DNA of 64,000 nucleotides from Actinostola sp. cb2023 (Eukaryota; Cnidaria; Anthozoa; Actiniaria; Actinostolidae): NCBI GenBank assembly GCA_033675265.1, contig JAUJYZ010000713.1, positions 100,001 to 164,000 of the forward strand, read 5' to 3'. Shown piece by piece: positions 1 to 10,460 of this stretch (position 1 is its first letter; each line of letters starts with the position of its first letter). The notes under the pieces were generated by a model. It saw only the letters and a program-made list of their open reading frames with translations, ran no database searches and was not told where the DNA came from. The position numbers and the translations under genes were made by a program.

Positions 1-1379
1 GGGACGAGATGGTTAAAGATTTTACTGACAACACGCTCAAATTATTCGCGAGGGAAACTTCGTTTATTATTCTCAAACTCATTAATTATTCATGAGGTAA
101 CCAGACAATCCGGTGCATCAAATCCGGTCACATGATGGACCTGGAAACCCCGGAAAGGCCGCTCAAGAGTACTTTGAAATGCATTTCAAAGTCCAAGGAC
201 TTTGAAATGATGGATTATTATTTACAAATTGAATCTCGAATGAGATGCAATCTGAAAGCAGGCTCTACTTCATGCTACTCAAGAGTCCAACACATGTGGG
301 ATATTATTTATATACGATGTACTCGACTCTGCGCATGAGCAGAGAATATGCAGACTGGAATTCTTGCTTTTCCGGGCTAAAATCTTGCAACTCTTTATTT
401 GTTGCCTTTAGGCCATTGCATGTAATAACTTCACAGTCAAGATACTCACGTCTCAGTGATTAATCGGACTTCAGGTTAAAGGCTCACTAATCGGGACTCT
501 CTGATTTGTAATCTTCCGTATTTGTACTCAATTTCTTTGTGTGTTTTGTTTATATGGTTGCATGGCGGAGCAAGCAAAAACTCACTCCACGCTCCGTTAA
601 AATACTGTACGTTTTGATTAATTCCGGTTTTTAAATGTTTTTCCTGATTTTTGGCCTCCCGTTCACGCGAAACAACAAAAACGCTTTCCAAGTGGACCAG
701 TAACGACCACTATGCGTTCGTACCGTGTGGACAGAGAAATTTCGATGCGCTTCAGAAGAAGAAGAAAACTTTGGACAACGACAAATGACGATAGAAAAGA
801 GCGACGTACGGTTGTGGAGTACTCATCAGGACAGGTACTTACATGAACCCGAGTAGTTGATGTTCCTTTTGTCGGTCGTTCGCTATTACCAATCACTGAT
901 ACGGTACGTGTATTGCGTTAACTATAAGCTATACAGTAACACTGAATAACGTGTCCAGACATAGACACGCATCACGTGAACAGTCCAGTCATGCAAGCCT
1001 GGAAATGCCGACCAAATACGGTATCTGTCTTGACAGAGTTTACTGAAGGAATGGCTTTGAAGCCCTGCGAACGACATTGCTCTCTCTTTTTGTTCATTTT
1101 TCCAACCGTGATCGTGCACAAACAAAATATCCGCAAAAGTTCAGCCAATAAAACTCAAGGGCCTGGTCACTCCGACCATAGCATTTGAGTCTAAAACAAA
1201 ATTGCGGTAACGGTCAATGTCACGTGATAAGCCTACTCAACGTTTGTCGTCTTCAGTCAGGACTTCATAACATTTATTTTCTATTTTAATAATGGTCAAA
1301 TCTATGGTCTTGTGAATACCTTACATTGAATTCAGGCTAAAGTTGAGCAAATCATCTCAGACTTGAACCTTGAGTATCG
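1..1379. other. Gene-free stretch
   Basis: No exon with convincing splice signals and no recognised protein was found on either strand. The sequence is ordinary AT-rich DNA up to the TATCG target duplication at 1375-1379. Confidence 0.5.
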
Positions 1380-2850
1380 CCAGGAGCCCATTACTAGGAG
1401 CCTCCCTCTAGTAATAGGTTCATACGACATCATTTGCACAAATTGGGCTATTTTTAGATATGCAAATTTCCGAAGAATTTCAAATTGAAAAATAAAATGG
1501 CGACCAAACGGAAGACGCGAGGACTTGATCCAAAATATTGATATTCTTATTCCATGGAAGTCCAAGTCTATTTTTCCCTTGCACAAGAACGAGACGAACT
1601 GTGTACAATGAATGTATCACATGTATCAATAAACTGACATACTGCCAGAGCGCTTAGTGGCGACTTTTAGTTTGGCGACTCACGATATCGCGAAATTCTT
1701 CTACGTTCTTATACCTATCGCTTCATATGTTTATTCTTGTTTTATCAACTTTCTTCTGTTGGTTTTTGATTCATGACTTAGTCTACGTGCCGCAAGAATG
1801 AAGCGTTTTCTCACAGTGATTTCGACTCTGAGTGAAGCAAAATCCATCACCTTCATCATCACTGATATAGTTTTGGATAGCGACGCCAATATAACCAACC
1901 ACACAAATGTGCACTTTGCTAAATAACTTCTTCGCCGAAAGATTGTCGAAAAAACAACTGAAACTTTCATCCGACGAACCGTGCCTTAAAGAGCGGCAAA
2001 GAACACTAAAACAAGAGGGTTATCACTGAGTGTATGCGAAGCTCTTTCACCAAAGGCGTCTTCAGTTCAAAGAAGGCAAGAAAGCCGGCACTCCAAGATC
2101 AGCCGCTGAATAAAAATGCGATAAAATCTTCATCCAGGCCACAGAAAAAGAAGCTCCCCTGTACCTCACTTCGCTGTTTTAGAAAGAACTTTGTGTCAAT
2201 GTCGAGAATTTTCGACAAAATCCTACTTCAAAGACCTTCAAAGTTCGTGATTCATTTTGCTGCGTTTCAGACAACAAATGCTAATTAGCAAAACACACCG
2301 GCGGTTTGGAATATTCATAGCTTGGTTCTCACTGCTAGTCCTGCACAAGTTTAATTAGGTTCTTCGTAAGAGATTATCCATGATACCAGATCGTTGAATT
2401 CCTTCTCAGAAAAAGAGCAGAAGATGTTCATTTTTTTGGCCGGGTTGGTTTTGAACTGCTAGCTTTGTTTTTAGAAGTTCTCGCACTTGAAGTTTTGATA
2501 TAAATAATAATACCTTGAGTTATTTTTTTTGTTTTGTTTTTAATGTTTTCAATCATTGTTCTTTCTCGCTTGATGAAGTACTGAAGTCAGACGACGAAAC
2601 TGCATGATCTGAAATTTCACTAGATTCTGATTCTTCACTAGAATCACTGGAACTACACGGTACGCTTTCGGCCGACATTGAAAGCAAAGCAGTGTTGAAT
2701 CTGACGTCAAAAACCTATTGTGTATGACGAGACATGATTGGTTAATCGCGCGGAATTTATAATGAGTGTTCTATTTTTAGCTCAATTTGTGCAAATGATG
2801 TCGTACAAACCTATTATAGGAGAGGAAGGCTCCTAGTAATGGGCTCCTGG
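1380..2850. mobile_element. DNA transposon with TIRs, probably non-autonomous
   Basis: The left end (1380-1450) and the right end (about 2770-2850) are inverted copies of each other. Both begin CCAGGAGCCCATTACTAGGA and share the inner segment CATTTGCACAAATTG. A 5-bp direct repeat TATCG flanks the element at 1375-1379 and 2851-2855, as expected of a target-site duplication. No transposase was recognised. A short Ser/Glu-rich minus-strand frame (about 2569-2690) starts MSAESVPCSSSDSSEESESS and stops after about 40 codons. A plus-strand Lys-rich frame lies at 2034-2288. Five-base duplications occur in a few superfamilies such as Transib, but these termini do not match Transib, so the family is open. 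Confidence 0.75.
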
Positions 2851-2855
2851 TATCG

Positions 2856-3873
2856 CGCAATCGTTCCTACATTTGGCTTACATGCGTCAATCATACTCGA
2901 CTGGCCCGCGCAATCTCTTTGTAATAAACACAACTTGAAGCGAATCTGTCAGCTCGAGCAAAGAAAGCTGAAGTGTAGATTGATTCCATGCATGCTAAAG
3001 AAGGACATTAGGACATTTTTGTAAACTCTTTCATTTATAATCTGATTGATGGAAGCCCTTGTCACGTTTATTATAGATCACGTTTATATGCACTTACCTA
3101 AAACAGATTAGCTGTATAGTCGGCTGTTTATCCACAAGCAAACAAGATTACTTAATTTCTTTATTTCTTTCTCTATTCTTTCATGTTTTCTTCTTCCTAT
3201 TTCTTCTTCCAACTTCCCCGGCGTCCACAGAGTCTTGATTAACCATTCTACTTTAATTTCGCGACATTATGTTGACATTGGACAATAGAAACCTTTTTCA
3301 ATCTCACGCGCGGGTTATAGTCTGGATTGAGACTTTTAAGCGTTTAACCCTTAAAAGGGTTGAGCAAATGCGTCTTTTGTCAAGGAGTACAACATGGGTC
3401 CAAATGTCAAGCCCCCTCCCATCCTTGGAGAAGTCATTACACGGACTGGAAATCCCATCTAGTCATCATTTGCCTCATTGTTTGTCGAGGCCGCTAAGCA
3501 GGTCGGGAAGGGAAGACAACCTGAGACGAGGATTGCAAGTATATGATTTATTTTCATAACCTACGAATATCCGGCTATTCTCAAAATATATTGTACACTT
3601 TTAGTAAGGATAATACTCGTTAAATATTGATCAATAAATACAATATTTAGAAATATAGATATGGTCGTCATGGTGATGGTCGTCATAGTAATGGTTGTCA
3701 TAGCGATGTATGTCATCAAGGGTGATTACATAAATCAAAAACAACGCATAAAATGAGCAAGAAAAACGTTTTCTCTATATATGTGATTATATGATAAATA
3801 TTACAAAGGAAGTGATCAGTTCAAATTTGTTGTGGTAAAAGCTTTAACTAGCATACAGGGTGGTTTAAAACAG
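2856..3873. other. Gene-free stretch with short imperfect repeats
   Basis: No exon was recognised. At about 3658-3715 a short imperfect repeat built on ATGGTCGTCAT recurs three to four times. The stretch is probably 3' flank of the Cys-rich gene on the minus strand. Confidence 0.4.
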
Positions 3874-4989
3874 CTACACAATATCAGTACTGCTCGAGAC
3901 ATTGTTAAAACGACGGTTCTTCGAGTGAGCGAAACTGATGCTTCTTTTTGCCTTGACACATTCGTTATCTTCACAAACTAGTTTTCTGGTTTTACAAGGA
4001 CAGTCATCGTCTGTCTTGCATGAATTCTTGAATATATGACGACACTATAGGGAAAAAATTAAAGATCGACTATGTGAATAGATGGCGAGAAATGAACGAA
4101 TGAATGAATAAGAGAATGAATGAATAAATTAGTCAGGCTAACGAACGATCGACTCAGGCCACTTAAGGCCAGGAGTAACCGCTATTCACTTGAAATTGCC
4201 TTAATAGAGTTACATATAAGCAAATGAAACAATTTTATGCCATATGACATATTTCGTCGAACTTAACATTTTGGTGATATTTTGGTGGTTTGGTACTTGT
4301 CACGTGACACGTGACGTCATAAATCACCTTTTTCAAAATGGGCCAATGGGGCCAAAAGGAATTAAGGATGTTTTTGCAGTTTTAGTGTTGCCTTAATGTG
4401 TTCTTTAAAGATCAGCCTTAATAGCTGGGCCATCATTCGTATTTTAGGAGATAATATGCAAAATAGGTCACGTGACTTCACATTTTAGCCTTTATCTCCT
4501 AAAACACGAATGATAGCCCAGCGATTAGGGCAGATCTTTAAAGAACACATTAAGGCAACACTAAAACTGCAAAAATATAGTGAGTTCCTTTTGTCCCCAT
4601 TGGCCCATTTTGAAAAAGGGGCGTATGACGTAACATGTCACGTGACACATCCCCCACCCCCCCCACCAAAATATAAGTTCGACGAAATATGTCAAAAGGC
4701 ATAAAATCGTTCCATTTGCTTATATGTAAATCTGATTAAGGTCAATTTCAAGTGTACATCCGAATTTCATGTGTGAGGCCGAAAACTCCTGGCCTTAAGT
4801 GGGAGGGGAGTAAATAGATGAATTAGTGGATTAGTGGATAATGAACGAACGAACGAATGAACGGATGGATGAGTGAATGAATGAACGAATGGTTGGATGA
4901 GTGAATGCGGAATGAACGAATGAATGAATAAGAGAATGAATGAATCATTTTAGTGAACGAGTGAGTACAGAAATGACAGGGGCGTAGGC

Positions 4990-5035
<46 letters not shown>

Positions 5036-5932
5036 TTCCTCTGGGTCTACTCCTTAAATTTATATGTTTGAGGAGGGGAGGGGTGGGGGGGGGATTGAGT
5101 GAACGATATGGAGTGTGACCCCCCCCCCCCCCCCCCCCCCCAATGGAAAATCCTGGCTACGCCCCTGATGAATTATGGATTAATGAACGAACGATGAGTC
5201 AGTGAACGAACGAACGAATGAATGAACGAATGAATGAATGAACGAACGAATGAATGAACGAATGAACGAAATGAATGAATGAATGAATGAATGAATGAAT
5301 GAATGAATGAACGAACGAACGAACGAACGAATGAATGAACGAATGAATGAATGAATGAATGAATGAATGAATGAATGAATGAATGAATGAACGAACGAAT
5401 GAATGAATGAATGAATGAATGAATGGATGAATGAATGAATGAATGAATGAATGAATGAATGAATGAATGAATGAATGAATGAATGAATGAATGAATGAAT
5501 GAATGAATGAATGAACGAACGAACGAACGAACCTACCGGTTGTCTAATCCAAATGTCGAAAAAGGTGATGTTATTGCATCGCTTGTTGTAGTTACAAATC
5601 AGTTGTTTCAGACCATTACAAGCACAATCGATGTCTTTTAAACAAGAGGTTTCTAAAATCGAAGCACACTGCAAAGACATTAAACCCACATTGACTATTG
5701 CATTTATATCAAGGGTTCAATAAAACCATTCTAACCAACGTCTATACGACACAGCAACAGTCTCGGCTATACCCACAAAATATCAGTTCAACCTCTCCGC
5801 AAGCAAGGCAAAGGAAATAACCCATGACATATATGATGGTTTACTTACACTATTTGGTTGTTGTTGTTGTCCTGCTATTACAATCTGTACTACTGTTATA
5901 GCCACTAGGAACGTTAACAAAGTCGTCGACAT
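3874..5932 (-). CDS. Secreted protein with two six-cysteine domains, three exons, unrecognised family
   Basis: Join 5849-5932, 5537-5668 and 3874-4044 on the minus strand. All junctions are phase 0 with GT/AG borders, giving 128 aa. Exon 1 (28 aa) is a signal peptide: MSTT, a hydrophobic core, then a Gln-rich stretch after a likely cleavage near IAG. Exon 2 carries C-x7-C-x5-C-x-C-x7-C-x5-C. Exon 3 carries C-x7-C-x5-C-x-C-x6-C-x4-C, followed by a basic tail with KAKR and RR sites and a TAG stop. Each domain therefore sits in its own symmetric exon, as if by exon duplication. The core CKTDDDCPC loosely resembles WAP- and EB-type disulfide knots, but I recognise no family. It could be a defence, signalling or venom-like peptide; no function is claimed. 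Intron 2 holds a foldback element, a hAT-like MITE and a GAAT array. Confidence 0.72.
4159..4802. mobile_element. Foldback (long inverted repeat) element
   Basis: Nearly the whole segment is a palindrome with arms of about 300 bp around a centre near 4470. The left end CCACTTAAGGCCAGGAGT is answered by ACTCCTGGCCTTAAGTGG at the right end. Inner paired blocks include the CACGTGAC tracts and the ATTCGT/ACGAAT flanks of the loop. It lies in intron 2 of the Cys-rich gene. No coding capacity was seen. Confidence 0.8.
4977..5167. mobile_element. hAT-like MITE with poly-C interior
   Basis: The termini CAGGGGCGTAGGC and GCTACGCCCCTG are inverted copies beginning CAGGGG, the style of hAT ends. The interior holds a run of about 45 C at 4991-5035 and another of about 22 C at 5120-5141. 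No clear 8-bp target duplication is seen. Confidence 0.6.
5197..5530 (+). repeat. GAAT/GAAC tetranucleotide array
   Basis: A tetranucleotide array of GAAT with GAAC variants, about 330 bp long. It ends within a few bases of the splice donor of exon 2 of the Cys-rich gene (donor at 5531-5536, minus strand). A weaker, broken version precedes it at about 4845-4970. Confidence 0.9.
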
Positions 5933-5949
5933 ATCTGTAACCCTGACAA

Positions 5950-6447
5950 CCTGAAATCAACGGCAAAGGCTAAAGTTATGGAAGTCGGAAATAGACTTTG
6001 TGCCAGCTGCTGTGCGCCGCGCCAGATTAATCCTCAGTTTCCCGTCACTAGTTATTCTTCAGTCATCGTGTTTAGTTGTTGTACTTGCGCCATCTTCTAA
6101 TGGACGGATGTGTTGAGATAATCAAGGAAGGACGGCCATATCGAAGACATGATTTATCTCAGATACAATCAAACAACAACGGAACTGACACAGCGAAGAG
6201 AAATCGGTCTCCGGTACAAAAACTTGTTTTGCCAAAAACAACAAAACAACTAGTTGAGATCAAAAACGGCGGAAGGAAGACATCACGGCAAACAAACTCA
6301 AATACACCTAGTATGTTTACTGTAATAATCGAAATATCTGTAGCAGAATATACATGTAGCAGACTTCCGCGACTGAGAGAATTTTACAGTCTTTGTTGAA
6401 GGCACAAAATCATACGTGTCAACTGCATGGTCTTACAGTGGTTTTAC
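5950..6447. other. Upstream region of the Cys-rich gene
   Basis: This stretch should contain the promoter of the minus-strand Cys-rich gene. An open frame at 6076-6399 (plus) has no recognisable product or splice support. No specific promoter element could be assigned. Confidence 0.35.
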
Positions 6448-6449
6448 TC

Positions 6450-6513
<64 letters not shown>

Positions 6514-6890
6514 CCTTATAAAAGGGGGTAGGGATGCTCGTCGGAAATTTTGAAAATGACCCCTAAAAGGGACCGGAGTCTTGTCTTGGTGGGCGTGGCA
6601 GCGAATATTTTTACCCCTAAAAAGGACCAGTTTAAAAAGTCATTTTAATAGTATAAAAGACACTAGCATCAAACGCCTTCCACTCTTACAAGTTTAAGAA
6701 AACGTCGTCATATAAATCTTTAAGCTATTTTTAACGAACGTTTTTAAATATCGCTGTTGATTGAATACCCTAAAAGGGACCGGAAAACTCTATTGGTGGT
6801 CATTTTTATTTCTGACACCCTAAGTGGGACCAAAACACGAAAAAAAACACCTAATAGGGACGACGAACATCCCCGCCACTTTGGTATCGG

Positions 6891-6940
<50 letters not shown>

Positions 6941-6945
6941 GGTTT
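6448..6945. mobile_element. Repeat element with poly-G left end and poly-C right end
   Basis: The element begins with a run of about 57 G after ACTCCC and ends with a run of about 44 C. Between them are repeated blocks of the form CCCTAAAAGGGACC and a GGTGGGCGTGGCAGC segment. Related elements lie at 53404-53812 and 59747-60068, sharing the CCCTAAAAGG blocks and G-rich or C-rich termini with GGGAGT/ACTCCC. No open frame of note. Confidence 0.65.
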
Positions 6946-8465
6946 TACTGAACCCGTGAAACAAAATCTAATAGTCAGTGACTAATAGTCAAAATGAAAC
7001 AAAGGAAAACAATGGAATTAGTGTCTACCATTGTATATTACGCTACTAGCTATTTCATGGGTTAAGTAAAATCACTCTACTACGGTTTAGTCTGATTCTA
7101 GCTTCTTTCTATAAAGAAATTATCTTCTCTGAACTACCATAAAATATTGTCTTTTAACAGGTTGTTGAATGACCAGTTATAGTTAATGAGAAGGAACGTT
7201 TTAACCGAGCCGTATATATACAGTCTCTTCCGTAGTTACACAATTAGTACGTAATACAGCCTTGATATCCATAGCTCATGCGTTGAGAATCTTCAAGATT
7301 TTGAATGATATACCGACAATCATTAGCTGAACGCTGTGGTTCCTTTCGTGATCTCATCCCCGGCAAGATTGGCAGGCGTAGGTAGATGCTTTTTATCCGA
7401 TCGGAAACTCGAGTGCAATGAACCAATTTGTCGAGAGAATAAGTGAGTCTATGAACCGTTATCTCTTAGCCACTATTAAAATACCTTGCGTTCGGCTCAG
7501 TTAGTGGACGAAAAGTCACAGCAGACGCTTTTCCCGGCCCTTCTGTTTGCAGGAACAAAGAGAAATCAGAACTAAATCGGCTGAACAAACATCGACCTTT
7601 GATAATTTTCCTCTTTTTCTTGAGCTCATTAGATTTTACATAGTGTTGAATTGCAAAGAATAAAAGCCCGCTAATTAATGTATTAAACTATAAAAGGATG
7701 TATCGAAGCTCTAATGAGTACACAGCATACGAAAAAAGGGAAAAAATACAAGAAATCCTGTCAAGAACAAACACGTGGCCGAAGTAAAAGTGAAAAACAA
7801 ACCCCGAGCTATTGGGTTACTTACCAAACTAAAAACAAGTCGGACTTGACCTGACGTCTTCCTTCTCTCGCAGTTCGACCGTAAATGAGCGGACGCCTGA
7901 ACTAAGCTTGTTTATATATGACGAGTTTGTAAAAGAATGCTTGAAATGCTCCGCCACACAAACGGAAATCAGATGAGCTAATAGAAATCCCTTGGAGATT
8001 GGTGCTGTGTGCTGACTGATAAACGTCTACAGGTCATGACGGTAAAGAGACGCTCTCGGCTAACGGATCATGTGAAGTGCTTTTGTGTTGACTGGAAGTG
8101 GGCGAGAGTTTGACATGGATAATACTAATCAGTCAATATTACAACGAAGCGACGACGTAAAGTAGGAGACAATCAAAGAAGGAATCCTAGCTAGACTGTG
8201 ATTATTCAGCAGCATCGCACAAGCGTTGAATAAGATGGTATGTTTGGGTAGGGTACCCAATTTCAATGCCAAAAATGCAAGACATACAATATAAAAAGAC
8301 CGACTCTACAGGGATTATTTTGCGGTTAAAACATATGTGAGTAACAAAATAATTGGTATTTTCTTTCTCGCTTCTCTCGTTTTTAACATACTTTCTCTAC
8401 AAAGGCTGAACAAAGAAATACAAGCTTCATAACAGTTGGTTGTCAGTTGTTCCATTTTGGAAACG
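6946..8465. other. Gene-free stretch
   Basis: No exon or repeat of note was recognised on either strand. Short open frames here show no conserved motif. Confidence 0.4.
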
Positions 8466-8466
8466 G

Positions 8467-8668
<202 letters not shown>

Positions 8669-8837
8669 AATAAGGTTCTAGGAGCATTATACATAGTCAC
8701 AATCCTCTTACAAGATGAAAAAAACCCCGAATAAAATTAAGAATAAATCAGTATAGAAATGCTATTCTACGTCTGAGTACGACTAGGCTGACTAAATTTA
8801 ATCGTCAGTTACGGTACACGATCTTACACCGAGCGCA

Positions 8838-8942
8838 TGGTGTAAATTCTGTGTAAATTCCGTGTAAATTCTGTGTAAATTCTGCGGTAAATTCAATTTA
8901 CATGTTTTTTTGGACATTTACACATTTACACATTTACACAGA
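8838..8942. repeat. GTGTAAATT repeat cluster (MITE-like)
   Basis: Several copies of TTCTGTGTAAATT are followed by inverted ATTTACACA copies. A related inverted cluster with TTTACAC and GTGTAAAT lies at about 15550-15690, suggesting a dispersed small inverted-repeat family. Confidence 0.45.
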
Positions 8943-10429
8943 TCGAAATCCCTCTTGAGCAGCATGTACAATGTACTTTTAAATACTAATCTAGCTTGGA
9001 ATAGCTGTTTAGATTTCTTTAATCCAGATAAATATACATGTACATGCATACGATAGAGTATTAAAAAGTTTGCGTTGGCGCTTTTGCGGGGCGGATGATG
9101 GGAAGTGATGAGTACTGAGTTGTTAATTAATGTTTTCAACATTTCGTCAGACGTAAATTCCACAAACTGCGCCGGGAAACAAGGAAAATGCTAACAATGC
9201 ATGTATCGGTCGGTACTATAGTGACTTTAATAACCTGGTGATGAAAAGGTAGTGCCCACAAAATCAACTTGGTTAATTATCTTTACAGTGAAGGGAGGGT
9301 GGCCGCGAAAATACGTCTTTTGAAAAGATGAATTCATCTTTGAAAGGTCGAGGAAAGGAATGAATATCGAGCATGCATGTCGAGAGAGCATCCTTGGGAA
9401 CCCAGGGGTATATGGGGATGGTCGAGAGACTCCGGCGGCGGCGACTGAAATGAAGTAGTTGATAGTTGAGTAGAAGATTGAAAGCTTAGTATTTCCCATT
9501 TGAATATGATCAGCTGTTAACCCAAAGTAACTGATATTAGTTACTATAAATAGTGTGTTCAGTCATGGGACAGCAAATGAATGGATAAACCTCCAATTAT
9601 ATTATCATTTGTAATTGATTTTGAAAAGCCCCACAAGGCGGGGAAAATTCAATAAATGTGTATTCTCGTTCTTTCTTGTTAATTAGGTGTGTTTTTGCAT
9701 GGTGTTTCTGTTTGCTTAGCTGTTGTTGTTGTCGAGCGAAGTGAGAAATCATAGACCATCCAAGGAAAATAGTAATAAGTTATATCAATTAATATAATCA
9801 TATCAACTCCTCCATCTTTCATATGATTACCTTTTTTTATTTTTTTTGTTGGAAGTTTTTTTTATTTTTTTATTTATTTTTTTTTATTTTTTATTTATTT
9901 ATTATTATTATTAATATCTTTTATATGATTACCTATTATCAGTTCTTCTTTTTTCCTAAGTTTGTAATTTTTTTGTCACTTTAAGGTAATAAAGATGTTG
10001 TTGTTGTCATATCTATCCATCTTTTGTTATTTAATTTTTTAGGTTGCAAGAGCCTTGTTTAACCCCTAGGGGTTTTCTCATGTATCCTCCATCTTATCAT
10101 TAATTATTACAATTATTATTTTGCAATTCATTTTATATTGTAATAAATGGACCTTTGAACCTTTGAAAAACAAAAGCTGAGAACATTAGAAGTAAATTAC
10201 AGATTATAATGGGAACATGAACAGATGAGAATGGTTTGTTTTACTTCTTTCCTTATGTCTTTCTTCACCGAGCTAAATAATGTTACTTCTCTGACGTAAT
10301 AAAAGAGTGCCATTCCGAGATTTAATACACGAAAAGACATCACAACTAAGCAAGGTGCACGAAAGACACGCCTTTTCTTATTTACTTGTAAAGAGCATTG
10401 AGATTTATATGTAATGCGCTTTTTCAAGA

Positions 10430-10460
<31 letters not shown>

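Noticed and set aside
2034..2288. Lys-rich frame in the 1.47-kb TIR element as a transposase
   Set aside because: No catalytic motif and only 84 codons; kept only as a description of the element.
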